Positions 12,801 to 27,600 are shown, counted from the first letter of the stretch. The stretch is 41,594 bases of DNA from Lingula anatina (GCF_001039355.2 NW_019775512.1:1-41594), one strand, 5' to 3'. The notes: a model not told the origin generated them from the letters alone. Program-made: numbers and translations.

Positions 12801-15800
12801 CATCTTAATTTTCACAAAGTTGGGTAAATATTTTAACATTTAACACTGAGTACACGAGCAAGCACTATTTCATTATCCATATACTAATTTAGTAGGTGAG
12901 AGTGGTGCAGTTTTAGTGATCAAAGGAATAGCTTTGGTGCACTTATCAAGTAAAACTAAACCCTTCAACCTTAATAAAAATATTTCCAGTCAGATAAAAA
13001 TGCACCCCAACACCAATTAGTTTTTTTTTACAAGAATACAAAGCCATTCTTTTTTATTAGCTATTAGTAACTGAAGTAAAGACATGAACAAAGGTTAAGT
13101 TATTAAGATGAGCATAGAATATACATGTAGATGGCTGCGCCTGTGTAGATCAGCAGACAAGAACAGTACCTGACTGGGGGCCACTTGCGGAATTTCCAAA
13201 TGCTGCAGCAAAACCAGCATCTGATGCAAATGCATTGTTTGATGCTGGAGGCTGATTATAACCTGAAACAGAACCAGCCCATGTCCAATATTACAAAAGC
13301 TTATCTATTTCCAAAACCAAAGTCCACATAATACTGTGATGCACAGAGCTTACATTATAAGAGGACAGTGTTTCTAGTTGGCTGATTATGTTACTGTGCC
13401 AATCAATCTGCACAACTCCTAATAATTCTCCTATATTCTTCTTTTGTCCTTATAATCAAAGTCTTTATAAGTGGGGGTAATATGTATCTGAACATATTCA
13501 AATTGAAGCCCTGCTGAATTTAATATAAGAATGTTATCATTCCTATAAGACAATGTTTAATGCCATATCTTACTTGAAATCAATGGAAATGAGAAAGGAC
13601 ATTAATACTAATGCCTGACTAACAAAGTATCTGACAAACTTTCAAAATATTACATAAGGTCAGCAGTATAGACTACTAACCTGCACCCCATGGGTTGGTC
13701 TGCGGAGAGCCAAAAGCATTGTGCTGAGGGGACGACATTGCCATTGCATTTTGAACAGTAGCTGCAAATGGGTTTCCACTTAATTCTAGTAAATCATCAC
13801 TGGGTCGCTGGCCGTTTGCACTTCCTGCAGGCTCTGACCCAAACAGATCTGCGGATGTTGTGGTTGTCGTGTGAGCTGTGGATGCAGCAGGTGGGGAACT
13901 AAATAGATTGCTCGCAGAGTTGGAGGATGGCCGTGCTGGGGAAGCTTTGGAGGCAGCAGCTTGTTCTCTTAATTTCTGTTCCTGGGAAGAGAAAAGGATA
14001 AAATAGTGTTAATCTACAAATTGACCAAAATTTCTATTAAATCCTAAGTGTAACAGATAGCACAGCTTTACTTTGTAGTACAACTATTCTACATAATTGT
14101 CAGTACACATTTTTCTTATACTTCACCATATCCCTTTGTATTTTCTGTATTTTATAAAAATCTCAATAGCAGATGTAGGAAAGAAAGGAACAGGCCACAC
14201 AGAGTAATGCAAATCCATCTCTTTTTGGTTTAACACTAACAAATTACATAATTCATTTCTTTTGAAGTAGGTGGTTAATAAATGTATGATGTCTAAACTA
14301 GCAAAAGCTTGGAAGCATGGGCAACTATTAGAAAACACACAGCCGACATATAATTTAAGAACAACTTTTACAAAATGTGCCAAGTATCAAAATCAAAACT
14401 GCATTAATGAACAATTGGAAGGAATTTTTCAGAAAAAATGCTAGACATTAACAATGAGCAAATCACAAATGATCACACAGCAACTATCAACAATTTATTT
14501 AAAAAAAAAAAGACAAAATGGGGAAAGAAAAATTAGCATAGTAAACCAAAGCAAGCCCAACAGTAATGAGAAAACAAAGCTTGAAGAGCACGCTTTATTG
14601 ATCTACCTGTTCCTTAGCCTTGGAGACCTAAAAATGACAAGGGCATGTGTTACTGCAAATATTGCAAGCTAGTCATAGATCCAGAGTCCCATGAGTTGTT
14701 CTAAATCTTACTAGGTAATCAAAAACAGAAGTATTTGTGATAGTTTGAACTTTTCTAAATTATTCTAAAAGATGAATATCCTTCAAGAGGGATAGGAAAT
14801 TGTATTTCATATACATTGCCAAACTAAGTATGATTTTTTCTCAATTAAAAAATAAAAGACGAAAAAATTCACTCTGAATCTATAATATAGCTATGTTTAC
14901 TGAGGCAAAATTTTTGACCATCATTTCAAAAAGTTAAACATCTATAGCAACACAGCTGCATAGCATCAATGTTGTCGAGGTTCGATTCTGCTGTACCAAG
15001 CATTTTCTATATAAATCTTTTCATGCAGTTATTTGTTTGCTGCACATTTAATTGCATTTTAGTTGGATATTTGATTAATACTGTAGCTTAACAAGCATGG
15101 GAAACATACCATGCAACAACGAAAATAATTAAAAAAAAAACATAAAATGCACCTTCAGTTGTTGCAATCGAGCATTTTCTTCATCCAATATTCTCTTTTT
15201 CTCATCTTCACTAATGCTTCCTCCACTGACACTGCCTCCTGCCACTTGCTGTGAATTGTTAGATAATGTGTTGATGGCTGATGTTATGCTGCCAGGCCTG
15301 GAAGAAAACCAGTATCAAAATTACAACTTCTGGTACCGTTATTATGGCATATTTCATAAATGGCTATACAGAGAACAGCTCTACATAATTCTACTCAATG
15401 ATGAGATTGGTCGTTTTATTTTATTATATTTTCTAATTATGCTTTAAAATAGATCTTTAAGGACTATAGGTAGCAATACTTTTTATCCAAGTCACCTTTA
15501 TAAAAGTACATGAATAACATGATAACAAAGGGATAAGGATGCCATTTACTGAAAAAGTAAAAAAAATATGGGGTCCAGGGGGCTGCCTAGGCCAATGATG
15601 TTTTAAAATCCCAAAAAGTCAGAAATCTGCAAATGGTCAGAAAAATCTCATTCTTGTTAAGTTTCTTGAATCAAATATACATTAAAAGAGATTAAATAAC
15701 AATACTGCACATATCACAGTGGATCAGTCTTTCAAAATACAATGGAGTTAACCAAATTCAAAACGTGTAATGCCGTTACTCAATTGTAAGTATTTTACAA

Positions 15801-16841
15801 CACATCTGAATAACAAGTCACTTTACCTTGCGACTGTTGTTGGTGGAGCTGCTCCTTTTTTACCCTCCAAAGACGCCAAGTGTTGCTCTAATGCATCAAG
15901 CAAACTGGAAGGAGCCTAAACAGGAAAAAAATATATATATCAAGGTTATGTCCACACAGACAAATCAAAAGTGCCTATACATAAGCATGAAAATGTCTTT
16001 GACAAAAAAAAAAACTGATGCTACTATCTGTAAAATAAAATTTTACATGTATACTTAATATTATGATAATCTCCATTTATGGTGTGCTTCTAACAGCTGG
16101 GACAGACACCCCACCTTTTTTTATTTTGGTGAATCTAGAAACTTATCGCAAACGTGAACTGTTGTAGTTAAGATGGTTACATGCTTTATTGAAATTTATT
16201 AAGTTGCTAAAAAGTATTATATATACTACTTTAAAGAGTGGTTACAGTAGCAGGTTATAATTATGAGAAAAGTCTTATAAAACCATGCACAGCATTATAT
16301 CTTTTCAGCATTAATCCTCATATCAAACAATTGCTGAGTCACTATGAGACAGATCTATTGCAACAGATAAGAAAAGAATGCTTTCCACAAAGGTTTGCAC
16401 AGGTTGGTGTTCTATTTTGCCTTCTTGTATAATAAACTTTTTCTTAACTGTTTCTCAAATCTCATTCAGTATTAGTATAAATATAAATTCAGTTGTTTAA
16501 ACTTAAGTGATCACAACCACCTCTCGACATCAATATATCTTGTCATTTACAGCAATCATTCAAATGATTACCACAGATGTGAACAAACAAGCAGAAGGAA
16601 AATTAAGCATGAAATTCTACACACACCCCTTGTGCACATGATTTGATTCTAATCATTTTGATACTATCAATTTAATGTTATCACTGCTCATGACACATTT
16701 TATCATCGATCTAAATAACTCTAAATAACAATGATAATCATTAAAAGATAAAAATGCCACATAAGCACCAGGTAAGTGGATTATTTCTGAAATGGTTGTG
16801 CTTTCATTTGGATACATCACTCATGATTTTATTGTATTCTA

Positions 16842-16877
<36 letters not shown>

Positions 16878-18630
16878 GCTCATTTGAAACCAGTGTTCTA
16901 ATAAATTGTCCGTAACTACAAAGGAAAACAAAAGCTTTTTCAATGAATCTTAGTTATTGTAATACCTGCTTAATTTGAAATCAAATTTTCTGCCAATGAT
17001 CCAGATTACATAATGGCAGAAATGCTTTGATAAGTAATGTCTAAAACTGGCACCAGGAAAAAGTTATAACTGTGAATGCCGGAAAAGGTTAGAATAACCA
17101 AAATTACAGGATGTTGTTGAATTCTGTATTTTGTGTTATCTCATAATTCTAAAATATTGTCTTATGTACACGGGGGCAGTGTTTGAATTAAAGCCAATAC
17201 CACCTACAGGGAATGAAATACTTGGCAAAAGAGACTTACACTTTGGTACTGGGCATTGTTCTTCAGATTCTGACAAGGAAATAAAGGGGCTTCAAAACTG
17301 CAGCAACCAAAAACAAACTCTTTTAATCAAAGGAAAAGAGATGCAAATAAATCAAAATCAAGTACCACCATTTTGACATTGAGTAATATTCAAATCTATT
17401 TTTTCTGGGTATCAAAAATTTCACAAACAAGGTTTCGCTTTCTTGTCTGCTTGGTTATCAAGCAATTATGTTTTCTGAACTCACCTTGGCTAAATCTGGA
17501 ATGTCACCTTTGTCAATCCCTACTTGCTGGAATTAAATCACAAGCAATGAAATTTTTATATAATCATATTCAAAAATAATTGATTCAAATAAAAAAATGT
17601 CCAAATATTCATTCTTGCTACACACATTTTCAAAATAAAATGATTATCTCTTCTAGCAAAACTTTTATAGTGGCCTTCATTTCAGGCACTTAGGTAAAGG
17701 CAATAAATCGAACATTAAGTAGCAAAGTAGCATTTGTTGAACAGCAGTATTAAGAAACTCAAAAAGCTTACCTCAGCTACTTTGAGAAATTCTGAGACTT
17801 TGTCCATCCTGACTAAAAACTTCTTGTAAATATCCAGACCATCTTTACATTGCTTCTTATTCATTTCAAAATATTTTTCTGGAAATGTATATCACCAATA
17901 GGTAATAGAAATAATTCCATTTACTATCAAGCATTAATCTTTGTATTTCTTTATATATATATATAAAGTATTAAATGCTAAGTAAACATTTTATGTAATG
18001 CTGCAGCCTTCTACAGAGTCGCCCCTGAAATTTTCTAATATTTTTGAATGGAATTATGCATTTCTTTACAAAAGCAAATGAGACATCTTACTTACCTAAT
18101 AAATTTATGATCCCATCATTATAACATGCAAATAACCTGATCAAGTCTTTGAACAACATCATAAAGCAGGCATTGATTACTCCATTGGTGAGTTCATTAG
18201 CTGTACACTGGAAAGGAAACATACTGACATATTTAACAATACAACCACCTTCATGAGATGGGAAAGCACACTGTGATCCTGATAAAACAGAAATGACATG
18301 AAATCGTCTGGGGTGTGTTTCACTACAAAAAGCAGGAACCGGATATAGCTCATTTAGTTATTCTCATTTAATATTCATGTTACCGGGTCACTACATCATC
18401 AATGGATTTCCTTACACCTTGTTGTTTTATGAAAAGTGCATTTCAGGTATTAAAATCCCAAATTGAACTACATGTATAGTTCACGTGTATGGGAGATAAT
18501 ACTTTGTACTGAAGTTGAAAATGGACACGACAGTAACTCACAACAACCCGCTTTCTTCACCCATCAAAATTTGCGGCGAAGAGCAATTTTTGTTTTTCTC
18601 TTGTGTGTGCTGAAATGATCCCTGCGATGA

Positions 18631-18665
<35 letters not shown>

Positions 18666-21600
18666 NAAAAGTAGTGTTAACCTCGGGATAAATCAGGATA
18701 AATCAATTTTGGCGCGAAAATCCTCTTTTGTGTCCTTTTAAATAGAAGAAAGAAAAATATTATGATGGTAGTGGCTTATTGAACCAAAATATCGGGTATC
18801 AACTAAAACAAATCAAAAATTAACTTAATAATTCAAACTATGAGTGATTAACCAAAATGAAAATAACTAAAAAATCTATCTCTATTAAAAAAAAAAAAAT
18901 TCTGAGAGCTTTCTTTTCCATAATGTACAGCTGCAAAACAGACTGGTATGTCTGTGTCCAACATTTAAGTGCTGTTTGAGTGTCATTTTTGGCTAAGAAT
19001 TAAAAAGTTTAAAATACACAGCAATGTTTGGAAACACAAAATTGTTTGTTATAATGAGACAAATTAATCTCCGTTCACATGAAAGCACCCCCATTGTAAG
19101 CCAACACATAGGAATATTTTGACAGACTTTCATAGATGATAACCTATTGTTGTTAATTACCTTGTTTATCAAAATATGTACATGCACTTCCACATTATCC
19201 TCCTAATGTGGAAGTGCATGTACATATTTTCATAAATATATTACTATGAGGGAGTAGGATTGGCCAGCAGTATTTACCCATCTAAATTATACATTTTGTA
19301 ATTTGGGAGAGGTTAACCTACAGGGCCTTATGTACATTTTACTCCTGATATATGCTAATTTATATGTTCTGTATATGTGCTTACTTATTTTCCAATAATT
19401 TCATTAGTACTTTAATTTGTTTATCTAATCAATCTTCCTTTCTGTCTCTTTGATTTCTATTATCTGTTTACTTAATGCGTTAGTGTTGTACACACATACA
19501 TATTTTTATAAAAAATAATTGCAAACCATTTTTGCATTTCTCTTTTCTTCTCTTATGAGTGAACACTGACCAGGGAACCAGTAAATGATCATTTGTGGGT
19601 GATTTGATAAATGGAGATGTAACTTTTCTCAAAATAATTACTTATACTTACATCAAATTCCAATAAAGCATCTAGCTGATTCTGTAAAGCTGGAAGGGTC
19701 TTCAGCAACTAAATGTGTAATAACAAATAATTTAAAATCATAAATATGTTGAGGATCAGAAACATTAATGACCTCATACATAATACTCCTTACTTAAACA
19801 TAAGCCTATTATTCAAACATACAGATTGTTAATAATTTTAGACAGGTTTTTATGCAAACAGTTGTGATGACATTCATTCCATTTTTATGTTTGTTTGCCA
19901 ATATTTTAGTTTGCCTGGCATAACTTCATATTATATGAAGTGGTGAACTGAAGAAGATCAAGGACATACTAAAAGGATTCCATACCTTATCTCCATGCAT
20001 TGTTCTCAGCATACCATCATCTTTTCTGCAATTAAAATATGTAGGTTAACTTCAATTTAACAAATAGTATTAAATAAGTATGAAACAATCAATGGAGTGG
20101 AATTGCAATGGTTTTAGGACAATGCCCATAAAAGGTCTGCTTAAAATGCTCATCATTCTGATGTAACCGACAGTTAGAGAGCCTTTTGTCAAAAAGTACC
20201 CTGAGTAAAGATATACTTAATTTGCATTAACCAAAGATTTGTGGTGTCATAAGACTGGACTTGTTAGTAACCAGTTAATGCTGTGTTGAAGTCTATGGTA
20301 GCAACACAGCCTGTATAGGCAAGTCCCCTCTAGTGGAATAAGGGAACTTATGTGTGAAGATGCCATTTTGATTTTTTTTACTATTAGCAGTGACATCATG
20401 TTTTAATACTGAAAATCAATGTGGTACCTCACATGTTATTTCAAGATAAACTTGTTATATATTCATTTGCAGACAAATGTTTATAGCACTAGGAAGTGAT
20501 CAGAATACACAGCATTGCAGCAACTGATACACTAACAGGCCAGGGTTGGCAAATCTCAAACTTATTTAGATTTATTCAATTGACACCTCACAGTCCCCAA
20601 AGTCACCTCAGTACATTTAACCATTTCTAAATCTCCAACTGTTGTAATAATAGATAATTCTGAGACTCAAAAAGCATCATATATATTTAATCAATACTCC
20701 CAATTTTGAACGATGTTGGATCAATGAAGTACAATGTTGGTAAACTAATCCAAATGTTTTAACAATAGTCCCAGTCAAATGCAAAGGACTACTCATGTAA
20801 TCTAGGTCAGCAGAAATCCCACTGAAGCTAAAGCATAAATCTGTCTGGTTTATTTTTTCTAAATGTTATAAATATTGGGAAAATCATTATATTTAAAGAT
20901 GCATTTCAAGTGAGCTGACAAGTCAAATCATTGCCACTAAACTCCACCAAACGCTGCCATACAGTTTCAAGCAGCATATTACTTAAAGAAATACCAAAGG
21001 CATCTTTCAGATTTCCCCAAAAAAACGATATTTGTGCAGATATTTTCTGCTTTCTTTCTGTGCTATCTATAACCCTAGTCATTTGAATAATTATGCGTTT
21101 GTATGCACAGCAGTAATGCATCATTCATTACTAGGTCATTTGGTGGACTTTTCATTACTGAAGGGATGGATAAATAGGTCAAATTTAGAACCCAAAATGT
21201 GAAGAAGGTGCAGTTTGAAGCTTTTTTTTTTTTTTTTTATGAAGACTTAGTTGCATAAGAAACTAGTAGTAGTGATTTATATGCACTGCATGGAATCTAC
21301 ACTTGTTCATATGTATCTAAAGTCATCTTTTCCATATCTTTCAGAAATGGCAAATTTTAGAGCAAATTCATATTTAATTAAAGGAATGATCTTTTCTAAG
21401 TTAATAAAATAAATACAATAAACCTTCCACTGGATTATTTTCCCAGGATTTTTTAAAAATATAATTCCACGTTTTGTATGTACATTATTCATAGAAAGAA
21501 TCCCAGTTGGTCAGTAGATAGGGTAGATAATGCTTCAACTAAAACAATATGCTGACATTAATAACATTTCAAGATGAGAGACTAGTTTTATGTTGGATTA

Positions 21601-24600
21601 AGATCACTTTTTCATCCCAAATGTCCTGATTTTTTTCCTCATTAGATGAGCTTAATGGTAGGCTTACAGAAATAAATTTGGGCAAATGTCAGAGTTGTGT
21701 TCAGGAACATTTTTATTCAGGTTTGGGTAAAACAGGTTAGCATTTGAATTTTATATCAAATATATGTTATTTCTGGGCAATTGTCAAGTATGTCCTAGCA
21801 CAGGAACAAAATGTTGTGCCTCCATGTGAAACCAGACAACTCTGGTGTTTTTAGCCTCCAAATTCTAAAAAATATCAATTAAGCTCATAAATTGGACAAG
21901 CATAAGAACTTTTTACATCGTAAATTTTATATTTATTATTTATTATGAAGATTACAACAATAATTGTGTTGACTTTTGATGTATGCCATGCTATGATCTT
22001 TATTAAAAGATATCCATTTTTACGAGATTCCAAATTGTATCGTGGTGTTTGGTTCCATTGTCTCGCTTTCAAAAAATTAGAACTGGCGCTCCAAACAAGG
22101 AAGACAAAGTCAAAAATTTTATATTGCCAGAGTTCGTTCTCGCATAAGAATATCCTCGCAGCATTATCTGCAATTAACCTTCATACGACTTGAAATGCAT
22201 TTTGCAATGTCATTTTCGATCTGCCACATGGAGCATTTTATTTATCAAGAGTGGGGGAGGGTGGAAAATCCCCTTTGGGGCCCCATATAACAATATCAAT
22301 ACAGTGGGAATCCCCTTGTAATGAAGGCAAAATAAATGTTATTCTAAGGAAAGTCCAATGAATTTACTTTTTTAAACATAAAATCAATAGAACATTTCTT
22401 GTATGGATTCTTATAATGACACCAAAGAGCAAATTAAATAAAATCAACCAGACGGTAAACACTGGCAGGTTTTGTCAATTTTACCAACTTGTTTATATTT
22501 CAAACAGTGCACTTTTAGCGCATATGCAGTCGTTTAAATCCTGTCCTGTATGGCCTGACTTAACAAACTGTAATCATACCTTATATATTGATAATATGTT
22601 GTAAATTTATGGTTACATGAGATTGTTACATTCAGAGTTTTGACTTCAAAATATTTGCTTCAACTAGCTTTGTCTTGTTTGAAATACAGTGGGATCTTTT
22701 TATAGATGTCCCTCTGTTCAGTGATACATTGCAGCACTTACTGATATCAAAGCACTTGAAAATGGATCTGGCTGTTTGGTGACGACTTTTAGTCCCAAAC
22801 CTATTTAGTCCAGTTCTGCATCTAAATATACCTCTTAGATTCTTTCGGTGAAAAGACCAGTAAAAGCAATGAAAACCATCTGAATGTTCTCATTAAATTA
22901 TATGCATCACTGTGCAGGCTACGATGGAGTAATCAACAAGAAAATAGATAGCATAATCAATGAAGTGGTGCACATCAAGTTTGCATTAAAACATTAACAC
23001 AAATGCAGTAATCATTTTTGTCTTGTATTAAGTTGTAATTCCCAATGGATTAAAACGATCTTTTGAACATCATGTATTCTTTTATCTTTCAATAAACAAA
23101 AATAAATATTTAAAAAGTAAAATAAAATAAGCCTTTTTTCCCCATTAAACCCCAAACAATCCCAAGATGCAGTATCACATCTCTTCTGGATTTAATGTCA
23201 TCACTGATTCTAAATTCAATTGGAAACCACCATATAACTTACTTTAACCAAAGGGGCTTTACATGGTATTTGAGATGTATGCATCACAATCTATTGATTT
23301 TCAAAGTCTGGCGTCCTTCTCTCAGCTGAGAAGATGCTATATTGTAATGTGCTGATACACTGCCTAAGAGGATAGCTTACATGATAGGAAAAATGATGAA
23401 CATAAACTTCAAAGTCTTTGTGTTAGCCCCCAAAACAGGTCTATTTAAAATCTTCTTGCCTTCTGTCTTTTCAAAAATACCCCTTTACTTAAAACACAGC
23501 TTTTGTTAATGTTGTAAGGTAACTAGGTCTGTAGGTTCTGGAAGACCGCCTGGAGAAAAAGCCTTAAAAACTAAGTTTATAAGAAGATGGCCTATATTTA
23601 TGTAACCACTGGGGACAAAACTCGGTTTATTACACCTGCCATTAAGGACACAGTCTTATATGCATTTAAGCACCCTGACAATCATTCAGCATTACCAGAA
23701 GATTCCCTATGTTACATTGCCTTATGATGATACTACTGGAAACTGAAATGTGAGTAAATCCCAAGAAAGATGCATCATCCAACATTTGAACAGCACCAAT
23801 AAATCACTTCCAAGAAGATGAAACTACTAAGGCTAGAATTGATTTTTACTCTGCAAATTATTCCAGCTCCCCAGATGATACTGTATCCTCACACAGGAAA
23901 AATAGCTTTATTCCTAAGCTATAAAGAAAGAGGTTTCTATTTAACAAATTCTGCCTTGAAACCATACTTTACAAATCAAATGATGGGTAATTCTTAATCT
24001 ACTAATATATCAAATTCAACTGATTTTAATTTCATATATGTTTATTATCACTGCAGGTGTGGAATTATAATAACTGAAAAATAAAAAAGCAACCATATTG
24101 CCAATATTTGGCCAATATGACAGTGTCTGATAGTGCTTTCCCTAGCAGTCATGTTTAATGGTCATATCCCAGGGATAAACAGCTTTTCAGATTTCCTGAG
24201 CTAAGTGGATCAACTGGAACACACTTTCTATGCATAATTCATAAGTGATGGCTATGTGTGGAATATATGCTTTTTCCAAACATGCACCAAATTTTTGTGC
24301 TCATTCTGATTGAATTGATGTTTTCTAAGAAATGATGCAAAGTGAGCAAAATAATGCAACTCAATTTTCCAGAATCTGGTATGAATACTTTTTAACACAC
24401 TAACAGGAACTGGAAAGTACTTCACCATTGATCTGCTGCCCATTGACCTAATGCTCAACCTTTTTAACACAAGAAATCCTGCCCAAATCCCCATACAACA
24501 ATATTGGATTTTTCACAGTAAGCGTCCTTCCTATTACTCTGACAAATAGATTTACAAGATCATTATTTTTGGTGCAAGAACATAGTAGAAAACAAAGACG

Positions 24601-27600
24601 TTTTTTAGCACACTAAAATTTCCTGAATTTTTATTAATAGGACAGTAATTCAAGTAGTGAATTTTTACCAACCCTCTTTTGACTTTGCAGAAATCATATG
24701 CCATCAGTCTGTAGGACACCGCCTTTTCATTGAGGTATTTGGAATATCTACGGATGAATGTGGACATGTCATAACCTGCAATAAGTACAATTTCATAATA
24801 TATTAACACATCATCATCTTATGAGCATTGAAAAAGGTTTTGTTATATGTCTTTTTAACAATTTATCAGTAGTCCACTTAAGGTCAATGGGGCTGGTTTG
24901 CAATAAGCACCAGATGGCTAGTACTTGAAAATTATATACCATAGATATATATAGATTAAGGTTAGGCAAAATGTTGTCTTAGATACCAACTTTCGATTTC
25001 AGTTACCTTTGAGTCCAGGCATTACAGCATTCTATACTTACCTTGGACTCCATTTTTATCTAGGAACCCACTCAAATTAAAGGAACAATTGTTGGATGCT
25101 AGATACTGTGTAAAACGCTGAAATGAGAGAAAAATTAAATTAACTATTAAAGTTCAGGAATTTTTTTACATATAAACAACCATTATGATCCTTATGAAAA
25201 TCTATAAGTTTTATCTTTTTATTAACAATCTACAAAAACATTTTGGATCAAAAATCCTTAAGATTGTGGCTACTATCATCAGACTTGTGAAATTTCTAAC
25301 AAAACTTTAACAATATATTGATAACAATTCCATATATGATGGAGAATGCTTTTCTTTTCCACAGAGGACCAAGACATCAGCTGGTAAGATACATTTTATG
25401 TTTCTAAATCAGTAATCATATTATATTATAATCATTTTTGTATAAAATGCTGGGCAACTAAACAGAATCTGTGTAAGGGAATTCAAGCATACTTTCACGT
25501 TTTCCATTCCAACCCAATGTGCTAATTAAATTTTCCAGCCATTTCTGGTTGAAGGCACTCAGTCAGACCTAGTTTAGTTCTTGTTTTTATGTTTTAACAA
25601 TCAACAAAGCTGCAGGTCTTCTTTTATATGTAAACATGATATTTCTTTCAGAGAGTTTCTAAAAGAGCTGGAATATTTATGTTGTAGAAAGCCAGTGATT
25701 ACAAACTATAATAGCTATGATTGCTGCTAGAGATTTACACTAAGAAACTGAATGCGACTGTGCATTGTAATTACTAAAAACTTCAAACACCAAGTTATAT
25801 TCCAACATTTTATTTTTCAAGATTTCTACATGTAATATACTTACAATAAAACTATTTGACTTAAAATATATTCCTTGACCGTAAACTTTAATGTAATGTT
25901 CAAGGAAATGAAAAATATAGTGTTTTGTGAAATATTCTTAAATTTATATTGTTCAAAATCAATGAGTTTTTACCATAGTGTACACAACTGTGAGGCTCTG
26001 TTTCAAAAAGGTACTCTCAAGGCAACTGGAAAGCACTTAGAGACAAATGTGCATAATATTAAAAACAGCTGTAATTCTTAGAGCCATGATGGATTTCTGA
26101 GAACATGTTAAAAAATCACTTAAAAAACAACCTTTTTCACCAGTGCATTTTAAAAAAAAAAACTCTATTAATGGAAATTGCATTTCACAAAATCTATAAT
26201 TTAGCATATAATAGATGAACAATTTTTTTCATACACAGACACTTTTTTTTCTTTTTTGAGGGGGGGGGGAGGGGATCCACCTTTTACATTTTCAACAAAT
26301 TAGGCCCTATTCAGATCGAGAAGAGCCGAGTGCCAGCTAGGCCATGACCTAAATATGGCAGACCTACATGAAGGAAGACCACTTAATCATGTAATGGTCT
26401 CTCCACCTTCCCCCCCCCTGCAGGGGCACAGTAATTAAATCTCGGCTCAATTCAACCGGTCGAGGGACGATGCGTGGGGAGGCGTCTGAGAGGCAGAGAG
26501 ACCATTACAGGATTAAGCAGTCTTCCTTTCATGTAGGTCTGCCATATTTAGGTCACGGCCTAGCTAGCACTCAGCTCTTCTCGATCTGAATCGGACCTTA
26601 GAGGGACAGTTTGTCAATTTACTTCTCCACAGTTTCAATATCCTTTTTTAAATTATTTGTATTTTTCAAACATGCCCTTCAAAATAAGAGTCCAACCTGC
26701 TCTGAGAAATTCACTAGAGAAGGCTTTTACTTGGAAAAAGAGAGGCTGAATGGTAGGTCCACAGCATGTGGTGAAGGAGTGAAAGTTTTACTGTTCTTTC
26801 AGTAAAGTAAATCAGATATATTCTGGATCAGCAGAAATGAGATATGCAAATGGTTTTCAAACTACACTGACCTCTACTAGTAAGATTTTCTACATAAAAA
26901 GGCTGGCACTGATAATGATGATGATGATTATGATAAAAATCATGATAATTAAAGTGAAGATAACAATCTGTCATGTTGACAGTGATGTTGAAGATAATGC
27001 TGGAGATGACACCCACCTCATTTCCATAGTTCATCAGACTGTGTGTTGTAATAAGGGCTTTGAACACAACCACCCAGTTCTGACTCTGGGTCCTCTGAAT
27101 AAGTATATCTGCCAGCTGAGGGATGGACACATTGGGTTCATTGGTGCACTGGAGTAAGTCTGAAATACATTATGATCACAACTTTATCATTCATAGCTTA
27201 AATAAGCCTTAAAATGTGGAGATTAAGAGACCATTCCCAGAGCCTTCCTTGGAGTCTAACAAAGTTTTCTTCAGGATTTTATTTTTATTTATTTTTTGTA
27301 TCGTACAAATTTTGTTTGATTTCAAGTATGATGATATATCATCATACTTGAAATCAAAAATTAAAAAAATCTAATTATGACTCTACCATGCAAATGACAA
27401 AAGCAAAATAAATCAAGTTTCTCCCATGAGAGGCTCTAAGCATCAGACCCCACAGAAAAAATATGATAAGCAAGATAACTGAATTCCACCCAAATATCAC
27501 TTGGTGCTACAACATATTTCCAGGGCTGGCTACTGGCACAATTCCATTCATCTAGCATACACAAACTCTTTTCACCAAATAAAAAAAAATGTTAAGTCAT

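Larger units (their letters stand above)
18208..19651 (-). other. Intron 6
   Basis: 1.4 kb. Contains the poly-A/N site and the 27-bp perfect hairpin. Confidence 0.8.

Noticed and set aside
14921-15005. tRNA or tRNA-derived SINE signal: ggttcgattc resembles a B box.
   Set aside because: The flanking bases do not form a T-arm stem, no A box or acceptor stem fits, and no repeat partner was seen.
24665-24672. Alternative donor gtaaaa for exon 4, 4 nt downstream of the chosen gttggt.
   Set aside because: It would put exon 5 in a frame with an immediate stop and lose the match to the family sequence.
26837-27157. 106-codon plus-strand frame.
   Set aside because: It is the antisense shadow of exon 2 plus a GAT-rich stretch of intron.
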